Below are positions 1 to 7,949 of a stretch of 14,521 nucleotides of DNA, one piece after another; the stretch's first letter is position 1; each line of letters begins with the position of its first letter. A program made the translations under genes and the position numbers. The notes below the pieces were generated by a model. That model made no database searches. It was not told the origin of the DNA and was given only the letters and a program-made list of their open reading frames with translations. The stretch is from Ochromonadaceae sp. CCMP2298 (taxonomy: Eukaryota; Sar; Synurophyceae; Ochromonadales; Ochromonadaceae), in contig MU634201.1 in the NCBI GenBank assembly GCA_026770595.1, positions 1-14,521 of the forward strand, written 5' to 3'.

Positions 1-537
1 GGTAATGTTCTGGCTAAACAACGCATACAAGGATCCCAGGTCGAATTCCTTTGGCCATGCCGTATGGCCTGCTGGGTCATACTTGTCTATGTAAGCAGGA
101 AGACCGTTCCAACAAGCCTGGAGAAAGTTGAGATACTGTCGCCTCGCTCTAGACTTGGGAGTCCGCAATGAGACCAAGAGACCTGATATTTCCTCAATAT
201 CTCTCGCCTCACCGCCAACTGATTCATCTTCCTCACCAGTTAAGATGTATCTGTTTGGGAAGGGAGACATGAGGTTTGGTGTGACGAAATTATGAATATG
301 CATCATGAAAGTGAGCGATCTTACTGAAGTCGGGCAAGTGCGATACACTGATCTATCTCTCGGTCCATCACATGTTTGAATTCCTTTTCGAAGAACGAGT
401 GAACATTTTCCTTTGTAAAGCTCAACCCAGATGCTTTCTGCTCTATGCGCTTCCGCGCGGTCCTCCTTCTCAGCATGGATCGCGCTCATGCGACTGCATT
501 GCGCTTTAGACCGCTCCGTAGCCGCACTACTACTCAT
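1..537 (-). CDS. Unrecognised protein, N-terminal part; runs off the left edge
   Basis: The minus strand is open for exactly 179 codons from an ATG at 537-535 to base 1, with no stop, so the gene continues outside the window. An in-frame TGA lies a few codons upstream of this ATG, so it is the first possible start in the exon. The N-terminus is hydrophilic and charged (Ala/Glu/Lys/Arg, possibly helical). The later part has ordinary coding composition, with segments such as FMMHIHNFVTPNLMSPFP, ILTGEEDESVGGEARDIEEI and NFLQACWNGLPAYIDKYDP. I recognise no domain and see no signal peptide or clear membrane span. A CCAAT pentamer on the minus strand at 591-595 lies about 55 bases upstream. It could be a host gene or part of a mobile element, since it neighbours a copia remnant. 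Confidence rests on the long open frame alone. Confidence 0.5.
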   Translation of the reverse strand, partial: MSSSAATERSKAQCSRMSAIHAEKEDRAEAHRAESIWVELYKGKCSLVLRKGIQTCDGPRDRSVYRTCPTSVRSLTFMMHIHNFVTPNLMSPFPNRYILTGEEDESVGGEARDIEEISGLLVSLRTPKSRARRQYLNFLQACWNGLPAYIDKYDPAGHTAWPKEFDLGSLYALFSQNIT

Positions 538-970
538 GATGATCAGTGCTGGGCAGCTCCATCAGAACAATAGTGCTGGAATGAAGAATGATTGGCTAAT
601 CGAATTCGGGATCTGGATTCAGCGAAGATCGTTCTTCATCCCGGGATCCAGTAGTTTTTTGCTTGCCGCTCTAGTATTGAGCTTCCCTGATGCTTCGTTA
701 AGCTTCCCTGCCACTGGAAGGTGTCGAGTGGGCAAGGAACAAGGAAAGAAAATGTTTGCATTCATCCCAACCTCAAAATGGGGGTTATAAATCTGCTGTG
801 ATAGGCTGCTCCAAGGAATTTTTTCGAGGAAAATAACTTCCCTGTCGTGTATGCCGACTTCTATGGCCTCCTTGCCGAAACAGAAAAACTCCGCGCGGAT
901 TTTTCTAAAAAGAAAGAGGTCTGCTCAGGGAAATAGTTTTTTTTTATTTCCCTGTTTTGTGAGGGGATAA
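538..970. other. Intergenic stretch between left-edge gene and copia fragment
   Basis: No gene that I can support. It holds an imperfect inverted repeat (about 579-595 against 628-644, around ATGAAGAA and TTCTTCAT), two close copies of AAGCTTCCCTG near 680-710, and a TATAAA at 785-790. A 43-codon frame at 805-936, stop to stop without ATG, has protein-like composition but is too short to call. Confidence 0.4.
926..954. repeat. Perfect 9-bp hairpin with A/T loop
   Basis: CAGGGAAAT (926-934) and ATTTCCCTG (946-954) are exact reverse complements separated by an 11-nt T-rich loop. It lies just upstream of the copia frame. Role unknown. On the plus strand it ends in a T-rich stretch, but a bacterial-type terminator makes no sense in this eukaryotic context. 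Confidence 0.5.
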
Positions 971-1684
971 AAAACATTTTCCTTGTCCGTTACAGCCGAT
1001 GTGAAACGTCTGTGGGTTCGTTTCCCCATATTTGGGGAAAACGCATGGGGAAAGCAACACCTATGGGGAGAACTGTTTTCCAGTGGAGGCGTACAGAAGG
1101 CGCTGCAGTACGTAAAGCTGCACAAGGACGACCACGCGCTGGTGCTGGGCGGGCGGGAGGAGGTGGTGAGCTTCGGGTTCTCCGATGCCTCCTATACCCC
1201 CGAAAGTGGTAGCCGTTACCTCTACGGATACGCCTTCTTCCTCAGCCCCACGGCTGGCGCCTTCTCGGTCAAGAGCAAGAGATCGACGACCGTGTCGCAC
1301 TCGAGCGCCCAATCCGAGATCAAGGCCATCTGCGACGCCTGCAAGGAGGTAGGCCCAGACAGGGAGCAGCTGGCGGCCCTGGGATGCCCGCAGGTCAGCC
1401 CCACGCGGCTCTACACGGACAGCCAGGCGAGCGTCGACCTTATCGCGAACATGTTTGCCATGCACGCCAAGTGCAGGCACTTCAATCGTGATATCAACTA
1501 CATCCGCCAGTGCGTCCAGCAGGGGATCGTGGAGATCGCGTTCGTGGGGACTGACGATAACCCGGCCGACGTCATGACCAAGCTGCTGGGCCCCGCGAAG
1601 CACATCAAGTTCACGACGATGCTGCTGTCCGGTGTCGGGCTTGTGGCGTTCGCCGCCCTCGTCTTCCACGCTGTGGTCATCTGA
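971..1684 (+). pseudogene. Ty1/copia retrotransposon polyprotein, 5'-truncated: end of reverse transcriptase plus RNase H
   Basis: The frame is open from just after a TAA at 968-970 to TGA at 1682-1684. It has no ATG until far inside the RNase H region (first codon at 983 is TTG), so the 5' end of the polyprotein is missing. From about 1087 the protein follows the copia pattern. First comes the end of the reverse transcriptase region (VQKALQYVKLHKDDHALVLGG). The RNase H domain follows with its acidic catalytic positions: the D of GFSDASY, the E of HSSAQSEIKA, the D of LYTDSQAS, and the D of DNPADVMTK. In the family this domain degrades the RNA strand of the RNA:DNA hybrid during retrotransposition. 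Gag, protease, integrase and most of the reverse transcriptase are absent. The C-terminus carries a hydrophobic stretch of about 20 residues (MLLSGVGLVAFAALVFHA) beyond the usual end. The segment is more GC-rich than the flanks. An upstream exon joined at an acceptor near 1083 cannot be excluded. Confidence 0.85.
1020..1042. repeat. Short hairpin at the start of the copia frame
   Basis: GTTTCCCCA (1020-1028) faces TGGGGAAAAC (1033-1042), complementary apart from one extra A. It sits before the recognisable copia homology begins and may mark non-element sequence or a truncation junction. Confidence 0.35.
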
Positions 1685-1739
1685 GCGCGCGCAAGCAAGG
1701 CGGGAGCGACCTATTGTGGGGGCGTAGCCTGCGGGCAAC

Positions 1740-1792
1740 GGAGGGAGTGTAGATAGGAGAAATAGGGAGCAGCAGCTGGGAGAAAGGAGGAC
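1740..1792 (+). promoter_or_regulatory. Purine-rich tract after the copia stop, possible polypurine tract
   Basis: The 50 or so bases beginning 56 nt after the RNase H stop are strongly purine-rich (for example GGGAGAAAGGAGGA near 1777-1790). LTR retrotransposons use a polypurine tract here to prime plus-strand DNA synthesis, immediately before the 3' LTR. A TGTTCCCC at 1811 could begin an LTR, but no second LTR copy is in the window to test this. Confidence 0.25.
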
Positions 1793-1832
1793 AGCCCAGG
1801 CCCAGCAGACTGTTCCCCACGCGACCGCTCAC

Positions 1833-1906
1833 AAGGCGCGTGCACACTCACAGGACGAGCGCACGCACACAAGGCGCGTGCAAAGGGAACTCATAAGGCG
1901 CGTGCA
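1833..1906. repeat. Three direct copies of AAGGCGCGTGCA
   Basis: The 12-mer occurs exactly at 1833-1844, 1871-1882 and 1895-1906, spaced 38 and 24 bases apart, within GC-rich sequence downstream of the copia fragment. These may be LTR enhancer-like repeats or host regulatory repeats. No protein can be assigned to them. Confidence 0.55.
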
Positions 1907-2122
1907 TGCAGGCGCCGTAGTAGGGGAGGAGATTAGTTGATAGCGGGGCGTAGTGCACATCAAGCGCATTATCGCCTACCACGCTGCTGCAAAGCTGCCA
2001 TTGCCTGCAAGGCGTAATGGAGTTAACAGCCAGTGACAGCGGCAGCGGGTAGGGCAGTTGCGAACTACTGTGCGCTTATTGACGTGACTTCTTTAGGTAG
2101 TTAGTAAGGGCTGTCATCGTGC

Positions 2123-2165
2123 AGTACGTACTGTGGGCGGGTGCTTTCACCGCACAGTACGTACT
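2123..2165. repeat. 13-bp inverted repeat built on AGTACGTACT
   Basis: AGTACGTACTGTG (2123-2135) and CACAGTACGTACT (2153-2165) are exact reverse complements around a 17-nt loop. Each arm contains the self-complementary decamer AGTACGTACT, which recurs in introns of the WD40 gene. It could be a terminal or subterminal hairpin of the copia remnant, or an independent element. Confidence 0.55.
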
Positions 2166-2466
2166 CAGCACTTTTTGGCGATAACGTGGCGCTTTGTTAC
2201 GTTTGTGTCTGCGCTGATAGTGGCCTTCACCTGCGGGTAAGCGCCATTCTCACTGTGACATTCCAGGGCAGTCTCTCCTGAGATTGCTTTTGGGCTGCGC
2301 AGAGCAGCTTTCTCTGTGGTCGGCTTGGTTAGTTGCTCACAATGAACCAAGTAAAGCAAGCAATTGGTGCGTCACGGCCTTTCTTCAGTTAAAGCACGAA
2401 GATCGAGCAGGCACGACAGCGGGCTACGATTTCTGGTGCTGCAATCATAGCGTCAGATTTATTAAT

Positions 2467-2908
2467 TTCGGTCCAAAAGTCGCCAGGTGGGATCAAAAAG
2501 CGCCATGCTCCTCAAAAGTGATACATAACGAATACATATTACATTATAACATACTAAACATATGTGCAATTTATTTCTTAAAATACAAAACTTGTATTAT
2601 AAATGTATAATAATCTATTTTAGACGAGATATAGTGAGATTACTGATGCCTAATTAGCCATAATAGGCGCTTTATTTTTTTGCTTTTTTGTACATACTAT
2701 TTCAGCGCCTATTATGGCTAATTACGCATCAGTAATCTCACTATATTTCGTCTAAAATAGATTATTATGCATTTATAATACAAGTTTTGTACTTTAATAG
2801 ATAAATTGCACATATTTTTAGTATGTTATAATGTAATACGTATTTATTATGTATCACTTTTGAGGTACATGGCGCCTTTTGGTCCCACCTGGCGACTTTT
2901 GGACCGAA
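2467..2908. mobile_element. Foldback / MITE-like element: 442-bp near-palindrome with 205-nt arms
   Basis: Bases 2467-2671 and 2704-2908 are reverse complements of each other over their full equal length of 205 nt, with about 14 mismatches by eye and no indels. A 32-nt T-rich spacer (2672-2703) separates them. The tips read TTCGGTCCAAAAGTCGCCAG inward. The outer ends are GC-moderate, the arms AT-rich, and the inner ends read TAATTAGCCATAATAGGCGC. The opposite-strand frames in the arms give look-alike peptides (FGPKVARWDQKAP), which is expected from the symmetry and is not evidence of a gene. No transposase frame is present, so this would be a non-autonomous element moved in trans. I see no convincing target-site duplication directly outside 2467 and 2908. 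It sits about 300 bases before the chosen start of the WD40 gene. Confidence 0.8.
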
Positions 2909-3211
2909 CTGGATCTTGGAGAGGGTTAATTTCTGATGAAAAGAGAAGGGACCCTCTTTTCGAGCAAGAGAAGCGAAGAGGTTCCTACTTTGCGGACAAG
3001 GGTTGGAGAAGAATTGTGGTGTTGACTCAGTTTCCAAGGTTCCCGAATGATGGTGTTGGTGGTGATGCTGTGCTGGTATAGCTGGGTGGCGCTTGTAGCA
3101 GGATATGCAGGAGGGCATATTGGGAGGATGCATACGGATGTGCGCACAGGTATGGGCATGGGCATGGGCATGGGCACCCACGCGCACACCCACAGCCACA
3201 CTGCCCTACAC
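2909..3211 (+). promoter_or_regulatory. Upstream region of the WD40 gene, with (ATGGGC)4
   Basis: This stretch lies between the palindromic element and the chosen WD40 start. It carries four copies of ATGGGC at 3152-3175 and is otherwise unremarkable. The frame of WD40 exon 1 stays open back to an ATG at 3047, so part of the region could be coding or 5' UTR. No F-box or other domain is visible in it. Confidence 0.3.
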
Positions 3212-6200
3212 ATGAACCTAAAACCCACCACCCGCAAGGACGACAACGGCCGCCGACTGGATTTGAACTGGCGAGCAGGTGACCGTATATACCGCCCCCC
3301 CGCTACTCCTTCACTATATCCCTCTCCATAACCACATACCCCCTTGTTCACCCTTTCTACCTCTATCCCTGTATTAACCTCTACCCCTTATCACCCTACA
3401 TCCCTCTATCTCCCTACATCCCTCATCTATTCCTGGATTTGAACGATTTGAACGGCAGGTTTGTGCAAGCACCGCGTCGCCTTCGAGGCATCGGATACGA
3501 TAAGACGGCTGCGCTTCACAGGAGACCTGTGTGGTAAGATGTACTATATGTACTATACGTACTATATGTACTATATGTACTGTGCACTGTGTACTGTGCA
3601 CTGTGTACTGTGTACTGTGCACTGTGTATTGTGTACTGTGTACTGTGTACTATGATAAGATGTTCAAATCCGCCGTTTACATCCCCCTACCACCCCCCCC
3701 CCTACCCCCCACACATCCCCCTTACCCCTTTACGCCCCACACACCCTCCCCTCCCCACCCTCCTCTTATCCCTCTACCCCCCTAAACCCCCAAGCCTTCG
3801 GGCTTCTGGACGGGCGCCTCTGCGTGGTACGGATGTCCTCAGGCGAAATCGTGGCCAGGTTCAAAAACCACAGCCACGAAATAACGGCTCTGGACTTTGA
3901 TGGGCGGGAGCTGGTGTCGGGGTCGGCGGCTGGACGCACGGTGGTGTATGAGAGCTTGGAGGGGTGGGGTGAGGGGAGAGAGGGGGGGGAGGGAGAGGGG
4001 GGAGATGGGTATGGGGACGGGGACGGTGAGAGCGGGGAGAGTGGAGAGAGGGGGGGTAAGGGGAAGACGTTTGGCGGCGTGAAGTTTAAGTTCAGGCACC
4101 ACAGTAGGGCTGTTACTGGTGCACGTATTGTTACTGTGGATGGGGTTGGGGGGGTCAGGGGGGATAAGGTTAAAGGGGTGGAGGGCGAGGGGGATATGGT
4201 AGAGGGGGGTGAGGGGGAGAGGGGGGCAGGGGAGAATGGGCAGCAGGAGAGGGGAGAGGGGGTACAGGGAGCACAGGGGGTACAGGGGTTTAGTGGGGGT
4301 AGTCGGGGTATTATTGGTCGGAGAAAGATTCTAATTACGTGTGGTATGGATAAGATGCTGGTGGCTGTGGACATGACCAGGTACAGTACGTACTATTGTG
4401 TATAGTTCGTACTATACTGCAGTTCTTACTATACTGCAGTTCTTACTATAGTGTAACAGTACGTACTATACTACAGTTCGTATTATAGTGTACAGTACCG
4501 ACGTACTATAATGTAACAGTACATACTATAGTGTAACAGTACATGGTGCTTATTATGGTGTTATGTCGTTATGAGTGTATGAGTGTATGTATGATTGTAT
4601 AGGGTACCTCTGATTGTATTTCTTTATGCTTCTCTAAACTCCTCTCCATCTACCCCCCCTACCCCCCCTACCCCCCCTCTCAGCGGCTTGCTCCTGTACA
4701 AAGTAACCCTACCCGCCGCCCCTCTGTGCATGGATGCCCAGGTACGTTACTATGCACTATGAATACGTACTATGTGCAATTATACTGTATAAAACAAGAT
4801 AGTCGTACTACTATTTATCAGTATCAGTAAACCAATATTATGTATTCTACTTATACTTAAAATATTATGTATTCTAATTATAATGTATTCTTCTACTTCT
4901 TCTACTTCTCCTACTTATTCGAATCCCCCTTTTGTTCCCAATTCCCATGTCCCCAGGGGAGTGGGACCGGCCGTTACATCGCCCTGGGGCTGATAAACGG
5001 CCTTGTTTTGTTCGTTAACGCCCAAACCGGACAAACAATATTAAGTTTCCAGGCGGTAAGAATGGGCGTGATATGTGTATTTGTTAATGTATGAAATGGT
5101 GTAAGTGTGTATGTGTGAGGGCTCCTTCTCGAGTCTGTTCTGACCCCACTCTATGTCTCCCTCTCCCCTCCCTCTAGCACTCAAACCGTGTCCGGAGTTT
5201 GCACTTCTCGGCGGATCAAGTGTTGCTCACCGGGTCCAACAAAGGCGTCGTGAAAAGGTGGGACCTTTCTGGGGACCCCGGGGAACCTGGGAACCCGGGG
5301 GAGGAGGAGGAGGAGCAGGGGGAGGAGGGGGAGGGGGGGGGGGAGGGGGGGGGAGAAGGGTGGGAGGGTCCATTTGCCTCTGGCTTAACCGCGGAACAGG
5401 GGAACCAACAGGAGAACCTGGATACCGATTGTAGAAGACCCACCCGCTTTGTGGACTTTTACTTCCAAGGCGCTATAGATCGCAAAAAATCCTTCAAACG
5501 TCCAGCCAGATATGGGTCTCCACGTTTAGGCGTCGCGAGTGCGGTGGGTGGCGTGGCGCAGCGACTATTAGCGAAACAGAGGGGCATCGTGACACTTGGG
5601 GATATAGCTCGCAAGGCTAGAGAACTGGGGAATGCGGATAGGGAATTGGGGAATGCGGTGGGGACCGGGGCGGGGGTTGAAGTGAATGGAGGGACAGGAG
5701 CAGGGACTCCATTCCCAACAGTGCGTTACAGTACAATGGAGGCTGAAGGGGCATTGGCAGAGGAAGCGACGCGGGCGACAGAGGGAGGAGAGGCAGCGGA
5801 GGCAGAGGCAGAGGCAGAGGCAACTGGGGCACAAGAAGCAGGGGCAGGAACAGAGAGAACAGGGACAGCAGGCAAAGTAGAGGCAGGGGGAGTAGAGGCA
5901 GGGATTGCAGGGGTTGTGGGGGGTGGGGTTGTTGAGGGTTCTAGGGGTGGTGTGAAAAGTACAAATATATGGGGTGATAGGGGGGATAGGGGGGACAAGG
6001 TGGGCCGTCCTCCCCCCTCACTGAAGGAACTTGCGTGGGAATTAGATGACCCGTCCCCGCAGGACAGGAGGGTGCAGGTACGTAATATATTTTTTGTACA
6101 TACTGTAATTTTAGTACGTACTTTATTTGTGTACGTACTATTTGCTAAATAAATGCTGTTACACACCTAACCCCTCTATCCCCACTCAACCCTCCTATAC

Positions 6201-6940
6201 CCTCCTATACCCCCCCCCTCAGCACTACTACCGAGATGATCTGGAAGGCGATGTGCCCGTGGTAGCGCTGCAGGGTGACGGGGACAAGGTAACCATTTAT
6301 GTATTTATGTATGTATAATCTGTGTATTTATAAATTGATCTATGTATTCGTATCAATACTTATCTATGTTTGTGTTCGTATCTATGTTTGTGTTTATGAA
6401 CTTACATTCTTACGTATTCATGTATTTGTTCACCCCTCTCTCTCACATATTAGCCCCTCCCCTCTCGTCCATAAAATCCTCCCATCCATTAACCCCTCTC
6501 TCTACCTTCTATATACCCCATTAAACCCAGGTTGTGGCTGCCTTCGAAGACGGCACCCTCGTCTGCTGGGACGCGCACTCGCAAGAACTAAATTTTGAGT
6601 TACAGGTACTACCTATTATGGGTCTAATAGTGGGGTTAATTTCAATAGTGGGTTTAATATGGGTCTGATATATCAATACAAAGAATAATTTGTTTAATTG
6701 GTAAATTGGCCGGTATATCACTAATACTATACTATACTGTACTATACAATGCAATACCATATCAAATTAATTATTTTCTTTACACTGTGACAGGGTCGAT
6801 CCAATCTCGTGTCTAGTCTTCAATACTCGGATAGTAAACTTTTGGCTGACGGCACTTCGTCAGTTTTAGTAGTGCATGATTTTGATGATCCCCCGGCTGT
6901 ACCAGAGGACTTGGCGTATGACCTGGGTGGGGGGGATTAG
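3212..6940 (+). CDS. WD40-repeat (beta-propeller) protein, 9 exons
   Basis: Exons: 3212-3278, 3459-3533, 3795-4380, 4684-4741, 4957-5055, 5178-6077, 6223-6288, 6531-6605, 6794-6940. All junctions are GT-AG and phase is kept throughout, giving 690 residues. WD40-type strands include LDGRLCVVRMSSGEIVARF (about 52-70), HSHEITALDFDGRELVSGS (73-91), HSNRVRSLHFSADQVLLTGS (296-315) followed by KRWD (321-324), and FEDGTLVCWDAHSQELNFEL (622-641). WD40 propellers are binding platforms in multiprotein complexes, with no catalysis of their own. The NWRAGLCKHR segment near residue 20 resembles the linker before the propeller in F-box/WD40 proteins. No F-box is seen, so a ubiquitin-ligase adaptor role is only a guess. 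Low-complexity loops (Gly/Glu at 104-137, 165-215 and 328-360; Ala/Glu/Gly at about 445-570) enlarge the propeller. The start is uncertain: an in-frame ATG at 3047 or unseen upstream exons are possible. Confidence 0.85.
3257..3453 (+). repeat. CTGGATTTGAAC duplicated at both ends of WD40 intron 1
   Basis: The exact 12-mer lies at the end of exon 1 (3257-3268) and again just before the 3' splice site of intron 1 (3433-3444), followed by a further GATTTGAAC (3445-3453). Each copy is followed closely by an AGGT-containing sequence (GCAGGT), so the two splice junctions look like copies of one another. Confidence 0.6.
3540..3653 (+). repeat. Simple repeat in WD40 intron 2: TACTATATG then TACTGTGCACTGTG
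   Basis: Short units on TACTATATG and then TACTGTG/CACTGTG run for over 100 bases from near the donor of intron 2 (3534-3794). The rest of the intron is a C-rich tract that ends at the acceptor before 3795. Short frames through this repeat are translation noise. Confidence 0.7.
4381..4543 (+). repeat. Degenerate minisatellite in WD40 intron 3
   Basis: Intron 3 (4381-4683) begins with variants of a TACTATA / CAGTACGTACT motif. It includes two exact tandem 17-bp units TACTATACTGCAGTTCT at 4410-4426 and 4427-4443. AGTACGTACT-type palindromes recur at about 4385, 4460 and, broken, 4500. The intron ends in C-rich sequence before the acceptor. Confidence 0.65.
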
Positions 6941-7949
6941 ACGACTAATCTAGTGGTACATGGGGGTATGGGGAAATGGCGCGAATGGGGAAAATGGCGG
7001 TGGCGGTAACAGAGGTCAGCTGGACACTGTACATTGTACACTTTAGGTAGTACATACATAGTATGCAGTACATTATACACAGTTCATAGTACAAGACAGT
7101 ACATTGTAAATATAAAACAGTAAACAAATCTCAGTACACATACTAACACGTATTTTCTACTCTCCGTTTCGAGTGGAGGTAGCCTCTAGAGTGGGGAAAC
7201 CGTACAATTCTTTGAGGAGCATAAATGAGCTATAAACGTTCTTTTAATATGTATTTAAGGGTTTCCAGGTGCAATAGCGAAAGCACCTATGGTTTTACCA
7301 CCTAATTCTATATCTCAAAAGCGTGATGCCCATTGCCTCGAAAATAGCGATGGAATTATGTATGAACCGGATCTGAAATGGATTCGAGATGAATTATGAG
7401 GTCGACGCCCCATTTGCCCCCACCTATATGCCTATGCCTCCTATATGCCTATGCGCTTATACCCTCTCAGACAACAGCTCTCGCCTGCTGTGTTGAAACG
7501 AAATGAATTATGTATATGTATGAATCCAAATGAATCCAAACGAATCCTATCCCTGCCCCTATCCTAAACCGCGCCAATCCTCTTGCTGTTCGGCCGAATG
7601 TATGCACCCAGCATGATTGCACCTGCACCTGCTGAATGTTTTCTCCCTATCTTATGTCTTTGAAATCGTCTATTGCACACCTTGGAATCTTGAAATCATC
7701 GAAATTTTGAAATCCCTGTGTCATTTGCACACGATCCCTTGTGCTCGGCCGATAAAAAATCGTATCGCCGTGGCATTAAATCGTATCCTCCGCCTGGTCC
7801 CTGATTCCCTTGTTTGTGGAGAGGGTCCATGGGTCCCTATATAGTATGGCCCCTCCTACTCCACCTCTGTCCCCGTTACCAGTACCGCCGCAGTCCCCAT
7901 TCCCCCATTGCCCCCACCTCTGGGGTATGACCCCCTACCAAGCCCTCGT
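6941..7949. other. Intergenic region between convergent WD40 and kinase genes
   Basis: No gene that I can support. It should hold the two 3' UTRs. Visible structure: a small hairpin AGGTGC/GCACCT (7267-7272 with 7283-7288), two copies of CCTATATGCCTATGC 17 bp apart (7423-7437 and 7440-7454), and a 10-bp TGAATCCAAA-type repeat at 7521-7547. The 75-codon plus frame at 7617-7844 has no recognisable domain and no splicing context, so I do not call it. Confidence 0.4.

Noticed and set aside
805-936. 43-codon stop-to-stop plus frame with protein-like composition (NNFPVVYADFYGLLAETEKL)
   Set aside because: No ATG, no recognisable family and no clear splice partners. It could be a degraded element remnant, but it is too short to support.
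1061-1738. 225-codon minus-strand open frame over the copia fragment
   Set aside because: Opposite strand of a well-supported RNase H frame in GC-rich DNA. It has no recognisable domain, and antisense open frames are expected here.
1833-1906. Possible CRISPR array
   Set aside because: Only three 12-bp copies with unequal spacing, in a eukaryotic context with introns and no cas genes.
2284-3199. Two opposite-strand frames sharing FGPKVARWDQKAP-type peptides
   Set aside because: They are the two arms of the palindrome read in mirror orientation. Both end in AT-rich noise and lack a domain.
3531-3785. Cys/Thr/Val/Tyr- and Pro-rich frames across the TACTGTG repeat
   Set aside because: They fall within WD40 intron 2, between exons whose splice sites and phase agree, and are translations of simple repeats.
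3766-4374. 202-codon minus-strand Pro/Ser-rich frame
   Set aside because: Antisense of the G-rich WD40 exon 3 insertions; its composition is simply the complement of Gly/Glu codons.
7617-7844. 75-codon plus frame in the intergenic region
   Set aside because: No domain, odd composition, and located where 3' UTRs of convergent genes are expected.
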